From JBCCGG01 sp039029395 (GTDB lineage: Bacteria > Pseudomonadota > Alphaproteobacteria > Kiloniellales > JAKSDN01), in assembly GCA_039029395.1 (NCBI GenBank), contig JBCCGG010000004.1, positions 62,001 to 126,000 on the forward strand: 64,000 nucleotides of DNA, read 5' to 3'. Below the pieces are notes generated by a model, which had not been told where the DNA came from, did no database searches, and saw only the letters and a program-made list of their open reading frames with translations. Made by a program: the position numbers and the translations under genes. This document shows positions 8,538-17,316 of the stretch, piece by piece; positions within the stretch are counted from its first letter, which is position 1; each line of letters starts with the position of its first letter.

Positions 8538-9878
8538 ATGGCAGCGGACTTTGACGTAGCAGTGATCGGCAGCGGCCCGCTCGGCGCGGCCGCGGCCCGG
8601 CGCCTGGCCGAGGCAGGTATGCGCGTATTACTGTTGGAGGAGGGGCCGGCGATCTCCGACCCGCCGGGCGCCCATCTGCGCAACCAAGCGCGTTTCCAGG
8701 CGGACCCGGACTCCTATCTGCCGGAGGCGACCGGCCATCTGGCCTTTTTCGACGACAGCCAGCCGCGCGACCGCCTGCCGGGCGCAGCGGTCACCGAGGC
8801 CTGGGGTGGCCAGGGCACGATCTGGACCAACCTCTGCCCGCGCGGCGATGCGCCCTGGGACGCGTTAAGCGCCGAGGCGTGGGACCGCTATTACCAGATC
8901 GCCGAATCCTACCTCGGCGTCCAAGCCGAGGGCTTCGAACGCTCGATTCGCCAGGCGCGCATTAAGGAAAAGCTGAGCGCGGTGCTGTCCGGCGAGGGGC
9001 GGGCGGTCGAGGCCCTGCCGGTGGCGGCCCAGTTCGGCCCCGACGACGCGCTCCACTTCACCGGCCCCCACGACATCTGGGCAAGCTGCACAGGGATTAT
9101 TCGGCGCGAAGGTAAGGCCGAGACGCTGATCTACGAGAACGGCCAGGTGCGGGGCGTCCGCCTCAATGGGGACACCATAGAGGCCGCGGCCTTCGTGGTC
9201 GCCGGCGGCGCGATCGGCACGCCCCGGCTGCTGCACCGCTCGGGCATCCGGCCCCCGGCGCTCGGGCGCTGGCTCTCCTACCATCCGCTGATGGTCGCCC
9301 AGCTGGTGCTCGACGAAAGCCTCTGCGCCGCGCCGGGCGACGCCGACCGGCCGCCGCGCCTGCAAATCCGGCCGACTCCCGAGGCCGAGTGGTACAGCGT
9401 TGTGCTGCGCGACGTCTCACCGTTCCAGCCCGAGGCGCCGGACCAAGAGGTCGACCCCAACCGCCTGGTGGAGATCCAGGGGATCTGCCCGGTCGACCCG
9501 AGGGAGGAGAACGGCATCCGTTACGACGACGCGAGCCACCCGACCTTTCACGTGCCCCTCTCGGCCGCCGACCAGGCCAGGATGGAGGGAGCTGTGGCGG
9601 ACGCCGACGCGCTGGCCCAGACGCTCGGCCGCTACCGGGCCGGTTGCCGGTCCACCTGGATGCCCTTCGGCTTCGCCCACATGACCGGCACGACGCGCAT
9701 GAGCGCGCAGGACGACGGCACGGGCGTGGCGGATTTCGACGGCAGGGTCTGGGGCTTCGAAAACCTCTATCTGGCGACCAACGGTCTGATCCCGACCCGC
9801 ATGGCGGTCAACCCGACCCTGACCGGCGTGGCGCTCGCGCTCCACGTCGCCGACCGGCTCCTGTCGGGAGGGGACTAG
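8538..9878 (+). CDS. GMC-family FAD oxidoreductase (pyranose-oxidase-like)
   Basis: A 446-residue flavoprotein starting 29 bp after pbfA. The N-terminal Rossmann motif IGSGPLGAAAARRLAEAG binds FAD, and EAWGGQGTIWTNLCPR is the FAD-linking segment. A C-terminal GFAHMTGTTRMS supplies the catalytic His, and NPTLTG the paired Asn, as in the pyranose 2-oxidase branch of the GMC family. GMC enzymes oxidise alcohols to aldehydes or ketones. No established phosphonate pathway that I know uses one with pbfA, so the substrate (possibly a hydroxylated phosphonate) is open. It ends in a 4-bp convergent overlap with the next LysR gene. Confidence 0.8.
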   Translation: MAADFDVAVIGSGPLGAAAARRLAEAGMRVLLLEEGPAISDPPGAHLRNQARFQADPDSYLPEATGHLAFFDDSQPRDRLPGAAVTEAWGGQGTIWTNLCPRGDAPWDALSAEAWDRYYQIAESYLGVQAEGFERSIRQARIKEKLSAVLSGEGRAVEALPVAAQFGPDDALHFTGPHDIWASCTGIIRREGKAETLIYENGQVRGVRLNGDTIEAAAFVVAGGAIGTPRLLHRSGIRPPALGRWLSYHPLMVAQLVLDESLCAAPGDADRPPRLQIRPTPEAEWYSVVLRDVSPFQPEAPDQEVDPNRLVEIQGICPVDPREENGIRYDDASHPTFHVPLSAADQARMEGAVADADALAQTLGRYRAGCRSTWMPFGFAHMTGTTRMSAQDDGTGVADFDGRVWGFENLYLATNGLIPTRMAVNPTLTGVALALHVADRLLSGGD

Positions 9879-10747
9879 GCCGCGGGTGCCTGGGGAAACT
9901 CCTCGGCGATCTCGCGCGCCAGCGCGGCGACCGCACGCTTGCGCGATCCGGAGGCCAGGCGCGTCACATAGGCGATCGGCGGCGGATCCGGGAGGCAGCT
10001 CTGGATCTCCCGCATGCCGCTTTGCAGATAGCGCCGGTTGATCAACGCGACGCCGAGACCGGCCAGCACGGCGTTGCAGACTCCGGCGATGCTTGCGCAA
10101 TCGAGCACCGTCTCCAAGGTCACGGCGCCCAGGTCGCGCTTCCTAAGGGCCATCGCCCAACGGCAATAGAAGCAGTCCTGGTCGAAGGCGATGAAGGGGA
10201 CCGGGGTCCGGGTCATGAGCTCATGGTCGAGCGCCTGCACCCAGATCAGCCGGTCGACACCCAGCACGATGTCCTGCGCGCCGATTTCCGATTGAAAGAT
10301 CTGCATCACCGCCAAGTTGATTTCACCCTGCTCCAAGGCCTTCGCCAGGGTTAGACTCTGGGCCACGTGGGTGCGGACCGCCACCTTGGGGTAGAGGCGG
10401 GTGAAGCGGGCCAGGATGCGCGCCAAGCCGGCGCTGGTGGTGTCCTCGGTGACCCCAAGGCGGATCTGGCCTTTCATGGCCTTGCGCCCGATCGCGGAAA
10501 GCGCCTCTTCGTGCAGCGCGATGATGCGCCGGGCATAGCCAAGCAGTCGCTCGCCGTCGGCGGTCAAGAGCGGCGCGCCGCCGCGACGCTGGAGCAAACG
10601 TCCGTCGATGCTTTCCTCCAGGCGGCGGATCTTGTGGCTCACGGCCGATTGGGAAAGCCCGAGGGAGTCCGCGGCCCGGGTGACGCCGCCCAGGTCGGCG
10701 ACAGCCTGCAGGGCCCGCAGGGAATCGATGTCCAGACGCGCGCTCAT
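9875..10747 (-). CDS. LysR-family transcriptional regulator
   Basis: A 290-residue LysR protein with N-terminal HTH (residues 6-64, GGVTRAADSLGLSQSAVSHK) and effector-binding domain (about 90-285). It is divergent from the alpha/beta hydrolase gene starting at 10876 and convergent with the GMC gene, so its most likely target is the hydrolase pair rather than the phosphonate operon. LysR proteins of this type often respond to a substrate of the divergent gene; no effector can be named. Confidence 0.85.
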   Translation of the reverse strand: MSARLDIDSLRALQAVADLGGVTRAADSLGLSQSAVSHKIRRLEESIDGRLLQRRGGAPLLTADGERLLGYARRIIALHEEALSAIGRKAMKGQIRLGVTEDTTSAGLARILARFTRLYPKVAVRTHVAQSLTLAKALEQGEINLAVMQIFQSEIGAQDIVLGVDRLIWVQALDHELMTRTPVPFIAFDQDCFYCRWAMALRKRDLGAVTLETVLDCASIAGVCNAVLAGLGVALINRRYLQSGMREIQSCLPDPPPIAYVTRLASGSRKRAVAALAREIAEEFPQAPAA

Positions 10748-10875
10748 GGCAATCCTCCAGAGTCTTCGATCATGTTCATGACAACAATCGATGATTTCTA
10801 TGAAAACATGTCGTTTGCGTCAAGTTTGAAGCCTTGCCATCTGGGAGTCTCACGCAATCCATTGGGAGCAGATCC
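10748..10875. promoter_or_regulatory. divergent promoter between LysR and hydrolase genes
   Basis: A 128-bp non-coding gap, AT-richer than the flanks. Around 10765-10810 it contains repeated TTCAT/ATGAA and TCGATGA/TCGATCA elements that could form LysR half-sites. GGAGCAGATCC just before 10876 supplies the ribosome site of the hydrolase. Binding is inferred from the layout only. Confidence 0.35.
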
Positions 10876-11742
10876 ATGAGTCACCTGGTTTCGGACAACG
10901 CCGTCCTCGGCGGCTTTCGCATCGCCCACGGCAAACACGGCAAGGGCAACCCCGTGGTCCTGATCCACGGCACGCCGTCCTCGTCCCTGATTTGGCGCAA
11001 CATCGTGCCGGCGCTGGTGGACGGGGGACACCAGGTTCATCTCTACGACCTGCTTGGCTACGGCCGTTCCGAGCGGCCCTGGAACCCGGCGGTCGATACC
11101 TCGGTGACCGCCCAGGTTCCGGTCTTGGAGGCTCTACTCGACCACTGGGGTCTTAAGCAGATTGACCTGGTCGCGCACGACATCGGCGGCGCCGTCGCCC
11201 AGCGCTTCGCGCTTTCCCATCCGGACCAGGTCCGTTCGCTCACCTTGATCGACTCGGTCAGTTTCGACTCCTGGCCCTCGGCGCGCACTCGGCAGCAGAT
11301 GGCGGCCGGCCTGGAGGCCTTGATCAAGGCGCCGGACGAGGATCACCGACAAGACTTCCGCCAGTGGATCCTCTCCACCGTTCACGACCCGGCGCGCTTG
11401 GCGGCGGAGTCTCTCGAGCGCTATCTGGATTACATCTCCGGCCCGCTCGGCCAGGCGAGCTTCTTCCAGCACCAGGTGCGCCACTACGATCCCCGGCACA
11501 CCGCCGAGCTGAGCGACCGCCTGCACGAACTGGGCCGTCTTCCGGTGCAGATCATCTGGGGCGAGCAGGACGCCTGGCAGAGCGTCGATTGGGCCTACCG
11601 TCTCCAGGCCGCGATCCCCGGCGCACGTTTGCAGGTTCTGCCCGACTGCGGCCACTTTGCCATGGAGGACAAGCCCGAAGAGATCAGCGCTCTGCTGATC
11701 GATTTCATCGCGCGTTCCCGCATGGTCGAAGGCGCGGCATAA
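10876..11742 (+). CDS. alpha/beta hydrolase with Asp nucleophile (dehalogenase/epoxide-hydrolase type)
   Basis: A 288-residue alpha/beta hydrolase. The oxyanion-hole motif HGTPSSSLIWRNIVPAL (about residues 33-49) and the nucleophile elbow AHDIGGAVAQ place Asp102 where esterases have Ser, which is the haloalkane/haloacetate dehalogenase and epoxide-hydrolase arrangement. The C-terminal GHFAMEDKPEEIS supplies the catalytic His. The start at 10876 has a good ribosome site; an upstream in-frame codon (10834) does not. Followed 33 bp later by a second, Ser-type hydrolase. The substrate is unknown; hydrolysis of a halogenated or epoxide compound is the family-based guess. Confidence 0.8.
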   Translation: MSHLVSDNAVLGGFRIAHGKHGKGNPVVLIHGTPSSSLIWRNIVPALVDGGHQVHLYDLLGYGRSERPWNPAVDTSVTAQVPVLEALLDHWGLKQIDLVAHDIGGAVAQRFALSHPDQVRSLTLIDSVSFDSWPSARTRQQMAAGLEALIKAPDEDHRQDFRQWILSTVHDPARLAAESLERYLDYISGPLGQASFFQHQVRHYDPRHTAELSDRLHELGRLPVQIIWGEQDAWQSVDWAYRLQAAIPGARLQVLPDCGHFAMEDKPEEISALLIDFIARSRMVEGAA

Positions 11743-11775
11743 TGCCGCCAGTCATCCATTGGAAGGCGCTCTACC

Positions 11776-12579
11776 ATGGCTCGGATCGCCGGCGAAGGAC
11801 CGGACATTCTGGAAGCTGGGCAGGGGCCGCTCGTGGTGCTGGTCCATTCCAGCGTCTCGGGCGCCCGCCAATGGCACCGGCTGATCGATCGCTTGGCGCC
11901 CCGCTTTCACGTCAAGGCGGTCAATCTCTACGGCTACGGGGGAACGCCGCCGTGGACCGGCGGGCGGCCCGAACGACTGGAGGATCAGGCCGATCTGGTC
12001 GCGCGGGCCCTGAACGGCACCAGAGGGCCGATTAGCCTGATCGGCCATTCGCTGGGCGGCAGCATCGCGATGAAAGCGGCGCTTCGCCTGGGCAGTCGGA
12101 TCGGCAGGTTGGCGTTGCTCGAGCCCAACGCCTTTTTCCTGCTGCGCGACGCCGGCCGCCATGCGGCATACGGCGAGGTCCTGGCCCTGCGCCGCGTGGT
12201 CTTGGAACAGGGCGCCCGGGACGGCGACTGGCCCGGCGCGGCGGCCTACTTCGCCGACTATTGGGGCGGACTCGGCACCTGGGAGGCGACATCGCCCAAG
12301 CGCCGCGCCGCCTTCATCGAGGCGCTCAAGCCCAACGTCCACGAATGGGACGCCGTCTTGGGCGAGCGAACCCCGCTGGAGTCCTATGCCGCGGATCTGC
12401 CGGCCGACACCCTGGTGCTCCATGACCCGGCAACCGTCCGCCCGATCCGCGAGATCGTCGCCCTCCTGCAGGCGCACACGCCCTGGCGTTTCGAAACCCT
12501 GCCTGAGGGCGGCCACATGGCGCCGCTGACCCACCCCGACGTGGTCAACCCGGTCCTCGAGCAGTTTCTGATTGAATGA
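11776..12579 (+). CDS. alpha/beta hydrolase (Ser nucleophile)
   Basis: A 267-residue alpha/beta hydrolase with oxyanion region VLVHSSVSGARQW, nucleophile Ser92 in LIGHSLGGSIA and a probable catalytic His in GGHMAPLTHPD near residue 240. It follows the Asp-type hydrolase in the same direction and probably shares its transcript. Esterase, lactonase or C-C hydrolase activity is possible; nothing in the sequence selects one. Confidence 0.78.
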   Translation: MARIAGEGPDILEAGQGPLVVLVHSSVSGARQWHRLIDRLAPRFHVKAVNLYGYGGTPPWTGGRPERLEDQADLVARALNGTRGPISLIGHSLGGSIAMKAALRLGSRIGRLALLEPNAFFLLRDAGRHAAYGEVLALRRVVLEQGARDGDWPGAAAYFADYWGGLGTWEATSPKRRAAFIEALKPNVHEWDAVLGERTPLESYAADLPADTLVLHDPATVRPIREIVALLQAHTPWRFETLPEGGHMAPLTHPDVVNPVLEQFLIE

Positions 12580-12596
12580 ACGTCGGCGCCGCCGCG

Positions 12597-13415
12597 CTAG
12601 CCGAAGAGATCCGGCTCGCTCTCGACGATCTGCTGGTAGACAGGCTGGAAGTGGAGCCACCCGATATACTCGCTGCCCGCATGCTCCCGGCTATAGCGGG
12701 CCTTGTCCGCCGGCACCTGGATCGGCGCGTGGCCCGATGAGTCGATCATGAGCTGCTGCCGGCAGCAGCGCTCCAGGGCGATGAACCAGAAGGCGGCGGC
12801 ATCGATGCTGTGTCGGCTGGCGGTGAATAGGCCGTGGTTCAGGTGGATTGCCGCTTTCACGCCCGCGAAGGCCTTGGCCACACGGGGGCCGGCCTTGTCC
12901 TCCACGGCGACTTGCCCCGCCTCCTCGCGGATCACCGCGTGGTCCTCGAAGAAGGCGCAGGCATCCTGGGTGATCGGGTCGAGCGGACGCCCGAGCGCCG
13001 CAAAGGCCGTGCCGTAGAGCGTGTGGGCGTGGCACATGGCGAGGATGTCCGGGTGCTCTTCATGGACCGCGGCATGGAGCACGAAGCCGGCCCGGTTGAC
13101 CGCATAGTCGCCCTCGACGACCGTGCCCGCGTGGTCGACCAGGATCAGGTTCGAGAGCTTCACCTGGGCGAAGTGGACGGCCATGGGGTTGGTCCAGTAG
13201 AGCTCCGGATGCTCCGGGTCGCGCACCGTGAGGTGGCCGCCGAAGCCATAGTCCAGCTTCTGCTGGGCGAAGGCGCGGCAGGCCGCGACCAGGCGCTGCT
13301 TGCGGTGGCGGCGCAGCTCTTCGTGGGAGTTGGTCTTGATCTCCTCCGGGAACTTCAGGCCCGGCTGTTCGGGCTGATAGATTGAAACCCGGTCTCCTAG
13401 GCGCACATCCGTCAT
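12597..13415 (-). CDS. class II aldolase/adducin-family protein
   Basis: A 272-residue class II aldolase/adducin-fold protein. The metal site is visible as HAH in MCHAHTLYGTAF (about residue 139), with a third His in LNHGLFTAS. Near residue 60, GFGGHLTVRDPEHP is the phosphate-loop region of this fold. Members include fuculose-phosphate aldolase, ribulose-phosphate epimerase and decarboxylases, and many lack an assigned substrate. It converges on the hydrolase pair with a 17-bp gap. Ribosome site AAGGGGA before the ATG. Confidence 0.82.
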   Translation of the reverse strand: MTDVRLGDRVSIYQPEQPGLKFPEEIKTNSHEELRRHRKQRLVAACRAFAQQKLDYGFGGHLTVRDPEHPELYWTNPMAVHFAQVKLSNLILVDHAGTVVEGDYAVNRAGFVLHAAVHEEHPDILAMCHAHTLYGTAFAALGRPLDPITQDACAFFEDHAVIREEAGQVAVEDKAGPRVAKAFAGVKAAIHLNHGLFTASRHSIDAAAFWFIALERCCRQQLMIDSSGHAPIQVPADKARYSREHAGSEYIGWLHFQPVYQQIVESEPDLFG

Positions 13416-13549
13416 GGTCGTCCCCTTTCCTTTCGCGCGCGACTTTAGCCGGCTTTTCCCAAATGGTAACCAAATTTGCCGTTTCCCGGTGCTGCGAACC
13501 TTCCGGCCGGCAAAAGGTGTCTTAAGCCCTCTCGTGCTATGTTGGCGCT

Positions 13550-14218
13550 ATGGCGCATCGACATAGCCTCCTCATTCGCGGGTTCGTTCTTTTTGCCCTC
13601 TGCCTTGCTGCGGCGGCCCTGCCGGCTGGCGCGAAAGTGATCGAGCGGGCCGACGGGCCGCCGCTCGAGCGCGCGGACCTGATCCAGGTTCTGGCTGCTG
13701 GCGACCTGGAAAAGATCCGCCGAACCCTGACCCGGGTCAAGGCCCAGCGCGACAAGAGCGCCCTGCTGCCACTTGTCGAGGACCTTTGGGCCGGGCGGCG
13801 CGCGGCCGATGCGGCGCTGCCCTGGCCGATGATCGATCGACCCAAGGTGCGTGTGGAGCTGGGCCACATTTTGGCGCTCGCCGCGGCCGAGGGCGCTTGG
13901 CGCGGCGATCTTCGGGCGATCAACGCCTATGTCCTCGATCAGGCCGACGCCGAGGACCCGGCCACCGCCATGACGGCGATCCTGACTCTCGGGGTGATCG
14001 ACGACCCGCAAAGCGTCGCGCCGCTGGCCGAATTCGCCCGCGGCGGATGGGATGGGCCCTTCTTGGCGGCGGTGATCGGCCTCTCCATGATGTGCCAGGC
14101 CGAGGCGCGCGCCGCCTTGGACCAGATCTCCGCCGACCTCACGGATCCCACCCAGAAGGATTTTCTGCAGCGGGTGCGCGCCGGCTACAGCGGCTACACC
14201 CGGGCCCGCTGCCCCTAG
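13550..14218 (+). CDS. secreted/periplasmic hypothetical protein
   Basis: 222 residues with a clear Sec-type signal peptide: basic start MAHRHSLLIRG, a hydrophobic core FVLFALCLAAAAL and an Ala-x-Ala-like site near residue 30. The mature part is helical and Ala/Asp-rich with HEAT-like spacing. I recognise no named family. Divergent from the aldolase-like gene across 134 bp. Confidence 0.6.
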   Translation: MAHRHSLLIRGFVLFALCLAAAALPAGAKVIERADGPPLERADLIQVLAAGDLEKIRRTLTRVKAQRDKSALLPLVEDLWAGRRAADAALPWPMIDRPKVRVELGHILALAAAEGAWRGDLRAINAYVLDQADAEDPATAMTAILTLGVIDDPQSVAPLAEFARGGWDGPFLAAVIGLSMMCQAEARAALDQISADLTDPTQKDFLQRVRAGYSGYTRARCP

Positions 14219-14598
14219 GCCGACGCGGCCTCCAACGTGCGCCGTTGGTGCACTTCGCGGCCACTCAGTACAGTAGGGAAACGACTTTAAAAAAATATTT
14301 TATCACATTTAAATATATAAACTAATTACCAACAATACGGCCCAAATAGCCGCGCCGGCACTCCTCGTTGCATGGGGTCGTTCCAACCGAAAGTGAGCAA
14401 TGACATACCTCTTCCGCGATTCTGGCATGATGTCGAAGAGCTTTACCCATATGTTTCAAATTTATGCATGACTTACTTCAATCACTTTCTTGTCTCCTTG
14501 TGCCAATGCCATAGCGCTGTGTGGAAAACCCTGATCGCCATCTTCGCCTGACAGTGCGCCCGGGCTGAGGCGACTCGGCCGATGGGCTAAGGTGGGCC
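14219..14598. other. non-coding gap, AT-rich
   Basis: 380 bp with no credible gene. A small hairpin CCAACG/CGTTGG (14232-14248) follows the preceding stop and may be a weak terminator. 14280-14480 is unusually AT-rich and probably contains the promoter of the glycosyltransferase. Nothing else is recognisable. Confidence 0.4.
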
Positions 14599-15711
14599 AT
14601 GACCAAGCCGCGCCTCCTGTTCCTCACGCCGGTCGAGCCGAGCGCTCGGGGCGCCGGGCTCGCCCTGCGGGCCTGGGCCAATCAATGGGCGCTCTCGAAG
14701 CTCTGCGAGGTGGATACCGTCGTCTTGGAACCGGACCCGGGGTGGCGCCGGCCGCTCGGCAAGCTTGGCACGCTGATCGACCCCTTGCCCCTGGAGCTGC
14801 GGCAGGCCGCCGTGGCGGCCAAGGGATTGGACTGGCCGCCCGGGGACTTCGACTACATCTTCGCCTTCCGCCTGCGCCTCGCGCCGCTCGCCCTGGCCGC
14901 GGCGGCCCGGCCGGGCGGGCGGGACGCCAAGCTGATCCTCGACCTGGACGACATCGAGTCCCGGCTCGAGGCGGGGGCCCAGGGTCTCGCGGGGTGGCTG
15001 CGCCAAGCAAAGCTGGCGCGCCAGGAGCGGCGCATGATCGCGCGCTTCGATCTCACCCTGGTCTGCTCAGCGCGGGACCGCGCGCTCCTGGAGCGGGCGC
15101 TCAGCGGCGGTTCCATCGCGGTGGCGCCGAACATCGCCCCGCCAATCCGGGCGGGCTTACCGCCACGGCGGTCTGGCCCGGTGCCCCGGCTGCTGTTCGT
15201 CGGGCTGCTGCACTATGGCCCGAACGTCGAAGGACTGATTTGGTTCTGCCAGGAAGTGCTGCCCGCCTTGCGCGCCGCCTTGGGCCGCCCCTTCGAACTC
15301 GCCATCGTCGGCCGAGGCGCCGGGCCGGCGGTCGAGGCCTTGGCCGAGATCCCGGAGGTCAAGCTGATCGGCGAGGTCGAGGAGACGGCGCCGTGGTACG
15401 CCGAGGCCGATCTGGCCATCGTGCCGCTCCAGACCGGCGGCGGCACCCGGATCAAGATCCTGGAAGCCTTCGCCCTGAGGTGCCCGGTGGTCTCGACCAG
15501 CGCGGGCGCCTACGGCCTGGAAGTGAGCGACCGACAGGAGCTGCTGATGGCCGACCGGCCGGACGCCTTCGCGACCGCCTGCACCGAGATCTTAGGCGAC
15601 CCCGCGCTCGTGCAAGGCCTGACCGAACGGGCGCGCGATCGTCTCGGGCGCGACTACAGCCCGCCGGCCCTGCTGGAGCATATGCGCCTGGCTCTTGAGG
15701 CACTTGGCTGA
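14599..15711 (+). CDS. glycosyltransferase family 4 protein
   Basis: 370 residues with the GT-B two-domain layout. The N-terminal acceptor domain contains the ILDLDDIESR segment seen in this subgroup. A linker near residue 195 (RLLFVGLLHYGPNVEG) opens the C-terminal sugar-nucleotide domain. The nucleotide-binding motif is VPLQTGGGTRIKILEAFA (about residues 275-292), the E-x7-E equivalent of GT4 enzymes, followed by CPVVST. It transfers a sugar from an NDP donor to an envelope glycan or small molecule; acceptor unknown. No polysaccharide cluster surrounds it. Confidence 0.85.
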   Translation: MTKPRLLFLTPVEPSARGAGLALRAWANQWALSKLCEVDTVVLEPDPGWRRPLGKLGTLIDPLPLELRQAAVAAKGLDWPPGDFDYIFAFRLRLAPLALAAAARPGGRDAKLILDLDDIESRLEAGAQGLAGWLRQAKLARQERRMIARFDLTLVCSARDRALLERALSGGSIAVAPNIAPPIRAGLPPRRSGPVPRLLFVGLLHYGPNVEGLIWFCQEVLPALRAALGRPFELAIVGRGAGPAVEALAEIPEVKLIGEVEETAPWYAEADLAIVPLQTGGGTRIKILEAFALRCPVVSTSAGAYGLEVSDRQELLMADRPDAFATACTEILGDPALVQGLTERARDRLGRDYSPPALLEHMRLALEALG

Positions 15712-15988
15712 TGGGCCCGCGCCGGATCGCTGCGGGGCGCCTGCAGCCGTCCACGCCGGGCTCGACTTCACCTTCCTGATCATGACCTTCCGCAAGGCGG
15801 CGGGAGTCGAGGCGTGACCCGCCGGGCAAGACCAACCAGAAGGGACACAGGGGTCACCGAGGGGATTGGAGCTGGGGCGAGCCGTCTCGCAAGGCGATCC
15901 ATGCTGAAAAGGATTGAAGGTCATGAACGGCCACTCGGCGATCTCTGTGGCTCCTCGGCGACCTCCGTGATCCCACTGGTTGGTTCGC

Positions 15989-17239
15989 TCACGGGCCAGT
16001 CCGGTCCCGAACCTCGCCACTAAGCGCGATCGCGGTGGCGAGCGGACCCTGCAAGCCGAAGGCGGGCGGCGGGGAAAGGCGCGGGCGGTCCTGGGAGCGG
16101 AGCCGGCGGCGCGGCAGGAAGGCGAGCGCGTAGGCCACGATCAGCGCATGGACACCGGCCAGGTAGTAGAAGAAGGCCGGCGGCCGCCAGGCCTCGATCA
16201 TCTCGGTCGCGACGATCGGCCCGAGGATCATGCCGAGCGCGCAGAAGATGAAGAGGGTGGCGCCGGCGCCGACCATCTCATCGGGCGCCAGCGCGTCATT
16301 GGTGGCAGCCAGCGCCAGGCCATAGTGGGCCAGGCAGAGCGCCGAGAAGATGGCGGTCAGGCCATAGAGCACGACCTCCAGGCTGGGCGGCGTCAGCCCT
16401 TGGACGACCGCGAGCACCACGCAGATCCCGGACATGGCGATGATGAAGCGGCCGCGCTCGAAGCGGTCGGCCAGATGCCCCAAGGGTACCATGAAGACCA
16501 GGCTGGCGAGGTAGATGATCGACATGAAGGCGGCGATGCCGATAGTGGTCAGCTCCGACTTGTCGGCGTAGATCGGCCCGGCCGCGATCAGGGCGCCCTG
16601 TGCCATGCCGGTCAGGAACATCACGCCGACGCCGAGCGGCGCCTTGCCGAGCAGCTTGATCAGGCCCATCCGCCGAGGCGACTCGTAGGCCGGGCTCGGC
16701 GCCGTGCTCATGAGCACTGGGATGATGCCGAAGGAGATCAGGACCGAGGCCAGGATGAAGAGGTTGGAGGTCTCCGGGTCGGTGACGCAGAGCAGTATGG
16801 AGCCGATGCCCATGGCGGCATAGGTCACCATGACGTAGAGGTTCAGGACCTGGCCCCGGGTCTCGTTGCTGCTGCGGTCGTTGAGCCAGGTCTCGGTTAC
16901 GATGAAGATCGCCGCGAAGCAAAAGCCGATCGCGATGCGCAGCAGGAGCCAGACCGGCACATTGACGAAGCTGTCGAACAAGAGCGCGAAGCCCGAGGCG
17001 GCCGAGGCGACCACGGCGAAGACCTTGGCGTGGCCGATGCGCGCGATCAGCTTCGGCGTCATGAGAGCGCCCAGGAGATAGCCCATGAAGAAACCGGCCA
17101 TGACCAGGCCGGTATCCGAGGTGTCGAAGCCCTCGTCGAAGGCCCGGACCGCAAGCAGGGAGCCGAGCAAGCCATTGCTGGCCACGGCGAAGGCCATGCC
17201 GAGATAGAGCGGCCAGGTCGCACGCAGTACCTGCTTCAT
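15989..17239 (-). CDS. MFS transporter, copy A of a tandem pair
   Basis: A 416-residue, 12-helix major facilitator protein. The start at 17239 (MKQVLRATWPLYLGMAF) is chosen because it aligns with the start of the neighbouring paralogue; the upstream open frame has no ribosome site. Conserved elements are shared with the next gene: RAFDEGFDTSDTGLVM, GHAKVFA, ETWLNDRSSNETRG and GHLADRFERGRF. This set is typical of the YcaD-like MFS subgroup; substrate unknown. The 277 bp between it and the glycosyltransferase stop (15712-15988) carry no supported gene. Confidence 0.85.
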   Translation of the reverse strand: MKQVLRATWPLYLGMAFAVASNGLLGSLLAVRAFDEGFDTSDTGLVMAGFFMGYLLGALMTPKLIARIGHAKVFAVVASAASGFALLFDSFVNVPVWLLLRIAIGFCFAAIFIVTETWLNDRSSNETRGQVLNLYVMVTYAAMGIGSILLCVTDPETSNLFILASVLISFGIIPVLMSTAPSPAYESPRRMGLIKLLGKAPLGVGVMFLTGMAQGALIAAGPIYADKSELTTIGIAAFMSIIYLASLVFMVPLGHLADRFERGRFIIAMSGICVVLAVVQGLTPPSLEVVLYGLTAIFSALCLAHYGLALAATNDALAPDEMVGAGATLFIFCALGMILGPIVATEMIEAWRPPAFFYYLAGVHALIVAYALAFLPRRRLRSQDRPRLSPPPAFGLQGPLATAIALSGEVRDRTGP

Positions 17240-17316
17240 GGTCCCGGCTGGCCTCGCAACCGCGTTTGTCAATCCAGCGTTGAGGGTAGCGCCCCAGGGC
17301 CGGGCCGTACAGGCTG

